NCBI GenBank assembly: GCA_944385645.1
Contig: CALWYA010000114.1
Span: forward strand, 1 to 5,374
Direction of reading: 5' to 3'
Source of the DNA: an uncultured Oscillospiraceae bacterium
Lineage (GTDB): Bacteria; Bacillota; Clostridia; Oscillospirales; Oscillospiraceae
DNA: 5,374 bases
Shown here piece by piece: positions 1 to 4,683 of this stretch. How positions within the stretch are numbered: the stretch's first letter is position 1; every line of letters begins with the position of its first letter. The position numbers and the translations under genes were made by a program. The notes beneath the pieces were generated by a model. The model had not been told where the DNA came from. It worked only from the letters and a program-made list of their open reading frames with translations, and searched no databases.

Positions 1-293
1 CCGATGATTGTGTCTTTCACCTTGCACACGAAGTTGACGGGCCCCAGGAAGGGGTTGCGGTGCCCCGGGCGCTGCTGGTCGTGGGCGGTGCGGATCAGGG
101 CCACCATCACCCCCAGGATGACACCGATGATCAGGGCCATGATGGTCACCTGGACGGTGGTGACCAGGCCGTCAAAGTACATGGTCCACCGGTCCTCATA
201 GAACCAGGCTTTATAGAACTTCATGTAGGCGTCCTGCCAGAAACTGGGGTTTTCCAGGGCGTTGAAGGTCTCATACAGCTGGGTAAAATCCAT
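1..293 (-). CDS. Amino-acid ABC transporter permease, N-terminal part (runs off left edge)
   Basis: Integral membrane subunit expected to form the translocation path of a polar amino-acid importer, fed by the lipoprotein encoded just upstream. The first 97 codons are visible, starting at the ATG at 293-291 and continuing past base 1. A purine-rich SD (GAGGGGGAAG) lies about 8 nt upstream of that ATG. Residues 1-40 are an amphipathic, aromatic-rich leader. Residues about 42-68 form the first membrane helix with the family-typical opening GLVTTVQVTIMALIIGVILG, followed by a basic cytoplasmic loop. The last visible residues KDTIIG sit where relatives carry the R-G-T-P-L segment. The assignment to the HisM/GlnP-like permease family is from this pattern and from the adjacent family-3 solute-binding gene. 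The ATP-binding conserved EAA loop is not in the window, so substrate and subunit pairing (HisM or HisQ type) cannot be assigned. Confidence 0.85.
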   Translation of the reverse strand, partial: MDFTQLYETFNALENPSFWQDAYMKFYKAWFYEDRWTMYFDGLVTTVQVTIMALIIGVILGVMVALIRTAHDQQRPGHRNPFLGPVNFVCKVKDTII

Positions 294-329
294 TGGCGGG
301 CTTCCCCCTCTCTCTACTCATGAACAGGC

Positions 330-360
330 CAGAAGGAGCGGCGCAAGGCCGCTCCTTCTG
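330..360 (-). other. Intra-operon stem-loop between solute-binding protein and permease genes
   Basis: Arms 330-342 and 348-360 are perfectly complementary (13 bp, core AGAAGGAGCGGC) around a 5-nt loop. Read in the direction of the operon, the stem begins 17 nt after the binding-protein stop codon and is not followed by a U-tract. It therefore looks like a 3'-end stabilising or partial-termination element rather than a full terminator. Such elements commonly keep the binding protein in excess over the permease in ABC importer operons (family knowledge). The role here is inference. Confidence 0.6.
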
Positions 361-376
361 CGGGAACTGTTTTCTC

Positions 377-1231
377 TTACTCGGCGGTGATGTACTTGTC
401 GATGATGGTCTGAACGGTGCCGTCAGAGATCAGCTCGTTCAGGGCGGTGTTGATGGCCTCCAGCAGGACGGTGTTGCCCTCGTCCACAGCGGCGCAGTAG
501 TCCTCCTCCACCCAGGCGCCATCCAGCAGGGCCAGACCGGCGTCGGGGTTGGCGGCCACATACTCCTGAGCGGGGGCGTTGTCGATGATGACGGCGTCGA
601 TGGTGCCGTTGATCAGCTCCTGCACGGCGGTGGCGCCGTTGTCATAGCCAATCACGTGCTCCTCTCCGTAGTCACCGGTGGCATACTGGAAGCCGGTGGT
701 GCCCCGCTGGGTGCCAATCAGGTACTCCCCTACATTGTCCATGGTAACATCGGAGCCCTCCTTGACAATGACGGACTGGATGCCGGTGGCGTAGGAGTCG
801 GTGAAGTCCACCACCTCGTCCCGGTCCTCGGAGTAGCTCAGGCCGGCCAGCATCACGTCGGCGGAGTTGTTCTGCACCGCCATCAGGGCGGCGTCAAAGT
901 CCATGTCGTCGATGACCAGCTCCAGGCCCAGCTTGTCGGCGATGGCCAGGGCGATCTCCACGTCGATGCCCTCCAGGCCCTGATAGACGCCCTCGCCGTC
1001 GGCCACCATCTCATAGGGAGGGAAGGCGGCGTTGGTGGACATGATCAGCTTGCCGGGCTCCACCAGGGCCTCGGACAGGTCGGCGGTCTCGCCGCCGGTG
1101 GAGGCGTCGGGGGCGGAGGTGGAGGCGTCAGGGGTGCTGGCGCTGGGGGTGGAGCTGGCGGCCCCGCCGCCGCAGGCGGCCAGAGACAGGGACATGGCCA
1201 GGGCCAGTGTCATGGCAAGAAACTTCTTCAT
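377..1231 (-). CDS. Amino-acid ABC transporter substrate-binding lipoprotein (SBP family 3)
   Basis: Membrane-anchored receptor that captures an amino acid outside the cell and delivers it to the permease encoded downstream. The 284-residue product starts at ATG 1231-1229, preceded by AAGGAG with 9 nt spacing. The frame stays open to 1405, but the promoter at 1284-1312 lies inside that extension, so 1231 is the start. Residues 1-20 are a lipoprotein signal with lipobox LAAC (Cys20). Residues 21-55 are a Ser/Thr/Ala/Pro-rich flexible linker. Family-3 hallmarks follow: LIMSTNAAFPPYE (62-74), GIDVEIALAIADKLGL (88-103), SEDRDEVVDFTDSY (134-147), IGTQRGTTG (172-180) and DAVIIDN (212-218). By alignment from memory to HisJ/LAO-binding protein, Arg137 should bind the ligand carboxylate and Asp217 its amino group. 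Specificity (cystine, glutamine, basic amino acids) cannot be read off. Length is normal for the family. Confidence 0.95.
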   Translation of the reverse strand: MKKFLAMTLALAMSLSLAACGGGAASSTPSASTPDASTSAPDASTGGETADLSEALVEPGKLIMSTNAAFPPYEMVADGEGVYQGLEGIDVEIALAIADKLGLELVIDDMDFDAALMAVQNNSADVMLAGLSYSEDRDEVVDFTDSYATGIQSVIVKEGSDVTMDNVGEYLIGTQRGTTGFQYATGDYGEEHVIGYDNGATAVQELINGTIDAVIIDNAPAQEYVAANPDAGLALLDGAWVEEDYCAAVDEGNTVLLEAINTALNELISDGTVQTIIDKYITAE

Positions 1232-1250
1232 GGTAATAATCTCCTTTTTC

Positions 1251-1268
1251 AAAAACCCGCCCGGCGGG
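1251..1268 (-). promoter_or_regulatory. Terminator-like hairpin plus T5 in the leader of the amino-acid transporter operon
   Basis: On the minus strand CCCGC (1268-1264), loop CGG and GCGGG (1260-1256) form a five-bp all-GC stem followed directly by TTTTT (1255-1251). The SD follows within a few bases. It lies between the predicted transcription start (near 1277) and the start codon at 1231. It could act as an attenuator or translational damper. The stem is short and only about 9 nt from the predicted start site, so an effect on termination is uncertain. Confidence 0.4.
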
Positions 1269-1283
1269 CCGGACGTTGCACAA

Positions 1284-1312
1284 ATTATACCCCACGGGGG
1301 GCGGGCCGTCAA
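1284..1312 (-). promoter_or_regulatory. Sigma-A promoter of the amino-acid transporter operon
   Basis: On the minus strand the -35 is TTGACG (1312-1307) and the -10 is a perfect TATAAT (1289-1284), separated by exactly 17 bp. The -35 is one base off TTGACA. The predicted start is near 1277, giving a leader of about 46 nt. The spacer is an almost pure G/C run (GCCCGCCCCCC then GTGGGG). An A/T-rich stretch (TATTTATCTA) lies just upstream of the -35 and could serve as an UP-like element. Confidence 0.85.
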
Positions 1313-1405
1313 TAGATAAATATGCAAATATCCCGGAAAACCGGGGGGTATTTTAGGCAAAGGGCCCCATGGGGCCGGAAAATCCCCCTCTTTTTCGGGG
1401 TTCAA

Positions 1406-1433
1406 AAATGAATATGCAGAAAAATATTCATTT
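1406..1433. promoter_or_regulatory. A/T-rich inverted repeat, candidate operator
   Basis: AAATGAATAT (1406-1415) and ATATTCATTT (1424-1433) are perfect 10-bp inverted repeats separated by 8 bp, an isolated A/T-rich patch in very GC-rich surroundings. It lies about 95 bp upstream of the -35 of the amino-acid transporter promoter. Twofold symmetry with one-turn half-site spacing suits a dimeric DNA-binding protein. The TGAAT/ATTCA halves recall arginine-repressor boxes, but the spacing (12 bp between TGAAT and ATTCA) does not match the usual 4 bp. Confidence 0.4.
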
Positions 1434-1437
1434 CCCG

Positions 1438-1465
1438 CCCCGCTCCCCGGCGGGGAAAATTTTTT
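1438..1465 (+). terminator. Possible intrinsic terminator-like hairpin in intergenic region
   Basis: CCCCGC (1438-1443) pairs with GCGGGG (1450-1455), plus one T-G pair next to a CCCC loop, then AAAA and six T (1460-1465) on the plus strand. The shape fits an intrinsic terminator, but no gene or obvious plus-strand transcript ends here. It may be incidental, or may end an unseen small RNA. The stem resembles the CCCGCCCC hairpins elsewhere in this window. Confidence 0.3.
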
Positions 1466-1483
1466 CCGTCTTCCAGAAACCCG

Positions 1484-1536
1484 CCCGGCCGGCCGGCGTC
1501 TCTATATTATATGGATGCAGAAAGAGGCCGGCCGGG
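1484..1536. repeat. Inverted GGCCGGCC repeat around an A/T-rich core
   Basis: CCCGGCCGGCC (1484-1494) and GGCCGGCCGGG (1526-1536) are perfect 11-bp inverted repeats separated by 31 bp. The loop holds TATATTATATGG (1503-1514), one of the few A/T islands here. The minus-strand TATAAT at 1511-1506 has no -35 at the right distance, so I do not call a promoter. Function unknown. Confidence 0.5.
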
Positions 1537-1592
1537 GACCATTGAATTTTCCCCAATCCCCTTTTGTGTTCCCGGGTCCAAAATTTTTCCTG

Positions 1593-1623
1593 GTGTTCCC
1601 GCCCCCGCAGGGGGCGGGAACAC
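1593..1623. repeat. Palindromic hairpin unit 1 (TGTTCCCG family)
   Basis: GTGTTCCCGCCCCC (1593-1606) pairs perfectly with the complementary arm 1610-1623 across a GCA loop, giving 14 bp. It is the longest of three related hairpins in this window; the others are 1719-1737 and 3803-3830. It contains two inverted copies of the 8-mer TGTTCCCG, and a third copy lies just upstream at 1567-1574. No T-tract follows on either strand, so it is not a typical terminator. Confidence 0.7.
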
Positions 1624-1668
1624 ACAAAAGGATCAGCAGAAATTTTTCAAAAGTTCCCCGGGGACGTC

Positions 1669-1696
1669 TTGCTTTTTTCTGTCAAAGGAGTATGCT
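1669..1696 (+). promoter_or_regulatory. Probable sigma-A promoter of the LtaS-like gene
   Basis: TTGCTT (1669-1674), a 16-bp spacer and TATGCT (1691-1696). The predicted start is near 1703, leaving a leader of about 90 nt with two stable hairpins before the ATG at 1792. The same TATGCT hexamer is used by the predicted promoter of the HTH gene downstream. The match is moderate. Confidence 0.45.
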
Positions 1697-1718
1697 AGAG
1701 GATATTTCCCCTCCCGCG

Positions 1719-1741
1719 CCCGCCCCTCCGGGGCGGGAACA
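1719..1741. repeat. Palindromic hairpin unit 2 in the leader of the LtaS-like gene
   Basis: CCCGCCCC (1719-1726), loop TCC and GGGGCGGG (1730-1737) pair perfectly over 8 bp. The right arm continues into CGGGAACA (1734-1741), the same box as in units 1 and 3, while the left TGTT half is missing. It sits between the predicted promoter and the start codon of the LtaS-like gene. Confidence 0.6.
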
Positions 1742-1755
1742 GGACAGGGGGACGG

Positions 1756-1774
1756 ACCGCGGCGGGGCCGCGGT
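1756..1774 (+). promoter_or_regulatory. Stable GC hairpin just upstream of the LtaS-like start codon
   Basis: ACCGCGGC (1756-1763) and GCCGCGGT (1767-1774) are perfect 8-bp arms around GGG, ending 17 nt before the ATG at 1792. No strong SD follows: only GGGATGA near 1779-1785. Ribosome access may therefore be limited or regulated here (inference). Confidence 0.45.
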
Positions 1775-1791
1775 GATTGGGATGACCGGGA

Positions 1792-3618
1792 ATGAACCTG
1801 ACCTGTAACCGCTCTTTGCTCTCCCGCCTGCTCCGGGACATGGGGGAGCAGCCCGGAAAATGGGGGGCCCGGCTGGTGTTCCTGCTGGGACCCTGGGTCT
1901 GCCTGTGGATGGTAGAGACCCTCAACGAGAACGACGTGTTCTCCGACCTGTACGCCTGGCAGGTGCTGATGAACATGATCTGGTACTACATCCTGTTCGC
2001 CGTGCTGCGGCTGGTGCTGGGCCGCATCCGCCGGGCCTGCGCCCTGGGGATCTGTCTGGCCTTCCTGGTGGGGCTGGTAAACCACTACGTGCTCCGGTTC
2101 CGGGGACGCATCCTGTTCCCCGCCGACGTGGCCGCCTGGCGCACCGCCGCCAACGTAGCCGACGGCTTCGACTACTCCATGGACGCCTACATCATGCAGG
2201 CGGCGGTGCTGCTGACGGCCTATCTGTTCCTGGTGCTGGTCTGCCCGCCCCAGAGGAAGCGGGCCAGGATCCCCCTCCCCTTTGCCCTGGTGGCCTGGGG
2301 CGCGGTGCTGGGCTACTGCTTCGCCTTCTTCTGCACCGGGGCCCTCCCCGCCCTGGGCATCTACACCCAGCAGTGGGTCACTCAGCGCAACGGCTTTCTG
2401 CTGAACTTCACCGTGGCCCTGCGGTACAGCTCGGTGGAGAAGCCGGCGGACTACTCCCACGACAAGGTGCTGGAGCTGATGGAGCAGTACCCCGCCCTGG
2501 AGGGGGACCCGGACCGGCAGCCCACCAACCTCATCGTCATCATGAACGAGTCCTTTGCCGATTTCACCGTCTTCGACGACTTCGAGGCCAGCGAGGACCC
2601 CACCCCCTTCCTCCACTCCCTGGAGGAGAACACGGTGAAGGGCTGGATGTACGCCCCGGTCACCGGGGGCGGGACGGCCACGGTGGAGTTCGAGTACCTC
2701 ACCGGCTTCTCCAGCCTGTTCCAGCCGCCCCACACGGTGGCCTATCAGCTGTACGTGGAGGAGGGGATGCCCTCCCTGGCCGCCGTGGCGGGGAGCCAGG
2801 GCTATGAGACCACCGCCTTCCACCCCTACAAGTCCAGCGGGTGGAACCGGGTGCTGGCCTATGACTATCTGGACTTCGACCGCCAGATGTACGAGGAGGA
2901 CGTGGTGGACCCCTACTACATCCGCCACTATGTGTCCGACCGGTCCGACTATGAGATGATCTTCCGGACCACCCGGGAGCAGGAGGGGAACACCTTCTTC
3001 TTCAACGTGACCATGCAGAACCACAGCGGCTACGCCCAGGGGTGGAACAACCTGGAGCGGACCATCGACCTGCCCGACCGGCTGGCCCGCACCGACAGCT
3101 CCGCCCGGCAGTACTTCGCCCTGGCCCGGGAGAGCGACGACGCCCTGCGGGAGCTTATCGGCTACTACAGCCAGCAGGATGAGCCCACCATGATCGTCTT
3201 TTTCGGGGACCACCAGCCCCCCCTCACCAACTCCTTCTATGAGGAGCTGTACGGCAAGAAGCTGTCGGAGCGGACCACGGAGGAGGTGCTGCAGCAGTAC
3301 GCCGTCCCCTTCTTCATCTGGACCAACTACGACATCCAGGAGGAGCAGGACGTGGTCATCAGCCCCAACTACCTGGGGGTGCTCACCGCCCGGCTGGCCG
3401 GCCTGCCCATGACCGGGTTCATGAACTTCCTGTCCCAGCTGTACGAGGAGCTGCCCGCCGTCACCCCCGTGGGCTTCGTCACCGGGGACGGGCAGTACCT
3501 GGCCCGCAGCGAGCTGAATGAGGAGCAGCGGCGGCTCCTGGACATCTACGAGACCCTGAACTACTGCGGCATGGTGGACCTGTTCGACGAGGCCCGGCCC
3601 ATGTTCTGCCTGGACTGA
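1792..3618 (+). CDS. LTA synthase family membrane sulfatase-fold enzyme
   Basis: Polytopic membrane protein of 608 residues with an extracytoplasmic alkaline-phosphatase/sulfatase-type domain. It likely transfers glycerol-phosphate or a related head group onto a surface polymer or lipid. Five hydrophobic segments are visible (about 26-42, 54-77, 82-101, 133-151 and 161-183), as in LtaS, and the catalytic domain runs from about 245 to 545. Motifs matched from memory to S. aureus LtaS are IVIMNES (Glu253, metal), GGGTATVEFEYLTG (Thr295, nucleophile), TMQNHSGY (His411) and FFGDHQPPL (Asp473-His474, metal). The spacing is close to LtaS E255/T300/H416/D475/H476. Length is slightly under the usual ~650. 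An in-frame stop at 1774-1776 limits upstream extension. The SD is weak, and Met17 (1840) is a less likely alternative start. It is transcribed alone from the promoter near 1669-1696. Whether the product makes true LTA or another phosphoglycerol-modified glycan is not determined by sequence. Confidence 0.93.
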   Translation: MNLTCNRSLLSRLLRDMGEQPGKWGARLVFLLGPWVCLWMVETLNENDVFSDLYAWQVLMNMIWYYILFAVLRLVLGRIRRACALGICLAFLVGLVNHYVLRFRGRILFPADVAAWRTAANVADGFDYSMDAYIMQAAVLLTAYLFLVLVCPPQRKRARIPLPFALVAWGAVLGYCFAFFCTGALPALGIYTQQWVTQRNGFLLNFTVALRYSSVEKPADYSHDKVLELMEQYPALEGDPDRQPTNLIVIMNESFADFTVFDDFEASEDPTPFLHSLEENTVKGWMYAPVTGGGTATVEFEYLTGFSSLFQPPHTVAYQLYVEEGMPSLAAVAGSQGYETTAFHPYKSSGWNRVLAYDYLDFDRQMYEEDVVDPYYIRHYVSDRSDYEMIFRTTREQEGNTFFFNVTMQNHSGYAQGWNNLERTIDLPDRLARTDSSARQYFALARESDDALRELIGYYSQQDEPTMIVFFGDHQPPLTNSFYEELYGKKLSERTTEEVLQQYAVPFFIWTNYDIQEEQDVVISPNYLGVLTARLAGLPMTGFMNFLSQLYEELPAVTPVGFVTGDGQYLARSELNEEQRRLLDIYETLNYCGMVDLFDEARPMFCLD

Positions 3619-3631
3619 GGATCTGCGCTCC

Positions 3632-3673
3632 ACGCAGAAGTCCGCCGCCCTTTCGGGCGGCGGACTTCTGCGT
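3632..3673 (+). terminator. Strong stem-loop after the LtaS-like gene
   Basis: Arms 3632-3650 and 3655-3673 are perfectly complementary over 19 bp (starting ACGCAGAAGTCCG) around loop TTTC, beginning 14 nt after the stop codon. What follows is AAATTCC rather than a U-tract. It probably defines or protects the 3' end of the transcript and may terminate only partially. It separates this gene from the HTH gene, which has its own promoter. Confidence 0.7.
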
Positions 3674-3732
3674 AAATTCCTTGAAATGCAGGGGATGCAA
3701 CCGCCAGTTGTCAGATTGGACACCTCTTTTGG

Positions 3733-3761
3733 TTGCGCTGTCCGGGGAAATTTGCTATGCT
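3733..3761 (+). promoter_or_regulatory. Probable extended -10 promoter of the HTH gene
   Basis: TTGCGC (3733-3738), a 17-bp spacer and TATGCT (3756-3761), with TGC immediately before the -10 forming an extended -10 (TGnTATGCT). The predicted start is near 3768, giving a leader of about 130 nt. The -35 matches the consensus only in its TTG half. Confidence 0.55.
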
Positions 3762-3801
3762 GGGACCGTCCCGGGGATCCTGAGCGCCCTGATCCATCTG
3801 G

Positions 3802-3857
3802 ATGTTCCCGCCCCTCGCGGGGTGGGAACACCCGGGAACATGACGCATCCGGGAACA
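3802..3857 (+). promoter_or_regulatory. Palindromic hairpin unit 3 and CGGGAACA box cluster in the HTH gene leader
   Basis: TGTTCCCGCCCC (3803-3814) pairs with GGGGTGGGAACA (3819-3830) over 12 bp with one G-U pair, closed by loop TCGC. The left arm with its flanking A, ATGTTCCCG (3802-3810), also has a perfect inverted partner CGGGAACAT at 3833-3841. A third CGGGAACA copy lies at 3850-3857, so one left arm has three possible partners. The cluster lies between the predicted promoter and the SD at 3885-3889. That placement would suit autoregulation by repressor binding, or leader RNA switching (inference). Confidence 0.55.
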
Positions 3858-3898
3858 CAGGGCGGACCGGGGAACCGGAGAAACGGAGGAACACGAGC

Positions 3899-4669
3899 AT
3901 GGAATTTCAGACGCGCTTATACGACCTGCGGAAAAAGGCCGGCCTGTCCCAGGAGGAGCTGGCCGGCCTGCTGGGGGTGACCCGGCAGGCGGTGCAGAAG
4001 TGGGAGGCCGGAACCAGCCGGCCCGATATGGACAATCTGGCCGCCCTGGCCCGGTACTTCGACGTGACCCTGGACTGGCTGGTCACCGGCCGGGAGGCGG
4101 CGAAGGAGCGGCCGGAGGTGGAGCGGGTGGTGGTGGAGAAGCACTACCACTATGAGACCTGGCACTATGAGTACAAGAGCCGGCGCACCCTGTGGGGGCT
4201 GCCCCTGGTCCACGTCAACCTGTCCGGCCGGGGGCTGACCTGGGCCCGGGGGATCGTGGCCATCGGCAACGTGGCCACCGGGCTGGTGGCGGTGGGCTGC
4301 TTCGCGGCGGGCCTGCTGTCCGTCGGAGCCATCTGCCTGGGCCTGCTGGTCATCGCGGGGTTTGCCCTGGGGCTGGTGTCCCTGGGCGGCATCGCCCTGG
4401 GCGGCCTGGCGGTGGGGGGCTGCGCTCTGGGCTATGTGGCCCTGGGCGGGTCTGCTGTAGGGGTCTACGCCGCCGGCGGAGCGGCGGTGGCCTCGGACAT
4501 TGCCATAGGGGCCAGCGCCTCCGCCGACCTGCTGGCCATCGGCCGGGAGGCCTCGGCCGCCGTGACTCTGTCCCCGGAGGCCCCCCGCCCGGAGTTCTTC
4601 CAGGCCATCACCCAGGCCGGGGCCCCCGGCTGGGTGCGGGACCTGCTGATGTGGGCCCTGCCCCGGTGA
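3899..4669 (+). CDS. XRE-family HTH protein with C-terminal glycine-phased pentad repeats
   Basis: Likely DNA-binding protein of 256 residues. I start it at ATG 3899 because GGAGG (3885-3889) sits 9 nt upstream and the HTH begins at once. The frame stays open back to 3686, but that part reads as leader. Residues 5-60 are a classic XRE/Cro-CI HTH (LRKKAGLSQEELAGLLGVTR, then QAVQKWEAG as recognition helix, ending in the LDWLVTG boundary). Residues 66-115 are a charged, His/Tyr-rich linker leading to RRTLWGLPLVHVNLSGRG, a motif I recall from similar clostridial proteins. Residues 118-197 are 16 consecutive pentads G-x-hydrophobic-Ala/Ser-Leu/Val (GLVAV, GGIAL, GYVAL), followed by IAIGASASA and LAIGREASA. 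The C-terminus (230-256) is a short helix-prone tail. Targets and the function of the repeat domain are unknown to me. It could be a membrane-seated sensor segment or a soluble beta-solenoid oligomerisation domain. Confidence 0.85.
   Translation: MEFQTRLYDLRKKAGLSQEELAGLLGVTRQAVQKWEAGTSRPDMDNLAALARYFDVTLDWLVTGREAAKERPEVERVVVEKHYHYETWHYEYKSRRTLWGLPLVHVNLSGRGLTWARGIVAIGNVATGLVAVGCFAAGLLSVGAICLGLLVIAGFALGLVSLGGIALGGLAVGGCALGYVALGGSAVGVYAAGGAAVASDIAIGASASADLLAIGREASAAVTLSPEAPRPEFFQAITQAGAPGWVRDLLMWALPR
4250..4489 (+). repeat. Region coding 16 tandem pentapeptides (G-x-hyd-A-L/V)
   Basis: Residues 118-197 of the HTH protein break cleanly into 5-residue units. Position 1 is Gly in 15 of 16 (Ala153 is the exception), position 4 is mostly Ala or Ser, and position 5 is mostly Leu, Val or Ile. 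The DNA is a degenerate 15-bp repeat (GGC-ctg-style units) rather than an exact tandem array, indicating an old, selected protein repeat rather than recent slippage. Confidence 0.8.
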
Positions 4670-4683
4670 GGGGAGACGGCAAA

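Larger units (their letters stand above)
1313..1668. other. Non-coding intergenic stretch rich in inverted repeats
   Basis: Between the two divergent promoters I find no gene with a convincing start, SD or protein-like composition. Small open frames here (for example from 1511 or 1515 on the plus strand) translate to Pro/Gly/Arg-rich text typical of GC-rich non-coding DNA. The stretch holds the separately listed inverted repeats at 1406-1433, 1438-1455, 1484-1536 and 1593-1623. It also holds a 14-bp perfect palindrome GGCCCCATGGGGCC (1363-1376) and a small stem CCCGG-AAAA-CCGGG (1332-1345). Homopolymer runs of A/T alternate with runs of G/C. Confidence 0.6.

Noticed and set aside
293..1315. 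340-codon plus-strand open frame opposite the solute-binding protein gene
   Set aside because: Same antisense effect of GC-rich third positions: Gly/Val/His-rich translation with no family signature, and it runs through the operon's own promoter and signal peptide region.
1232..1405. N-terminal extension of the binding protein to an upstream ATG at 1405
   Set aside because: The extension contains the -35/-10 promoter and the SD, and places the lipoprotein signal far inside the protein.
1409..1430. Arginine-repressor (ARG) box at the A/T-rich palindrome
   Set aside because: TGAAT and ATTCA halves are present, but they are 12 bp apart instead of the usual 4, so I keep only a generic operator call.
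1313..1668. T-box or riboswitch controlling the amino-acid transporter
   Set aside because: The predicted start leaves only about 46 nt of leader, too short for a T-box or known amino-acid riboswitch, and no T-box consensus was seen further upstream.
1511..1808. Two overlapping plus-strand small frames (94 and 97 codons) in the divergent intergenic region, one ending in an ATGA overlap with the LtaS-like start
   Set aside because: No SD at either start, Pro/Gly/Arg-rich translations that cross the palindromes and the predicted promoter. The ATGA overlap is suggestive but can arise by chance.
3802..3857. CRISPR-like repeats from the repeated CGGGAACA
   Set aside because: Units are 8-12 bp with irregular 10-17 nt spacing and no longer repeat or spacer structure.
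3686..3898. N-terminal extension of the HTH protein to 3686
   Set aside because: It would translate through the predicted promoter and the hairpin cluster, reads as Arg/Gly/Pro-rich noise, and a good SD lies just before the ATG at 3899.
1633..3900. 755-codon open frame on the minus strand opposite the LtaS-like gene
   Set aside because: Its translation is Val/Gly/His/Gln-rich low-complexity text, mirror-image of the codon bias of the sense gene, and it spans two intergenic regions. The sense strand has clear LtaS motifs.
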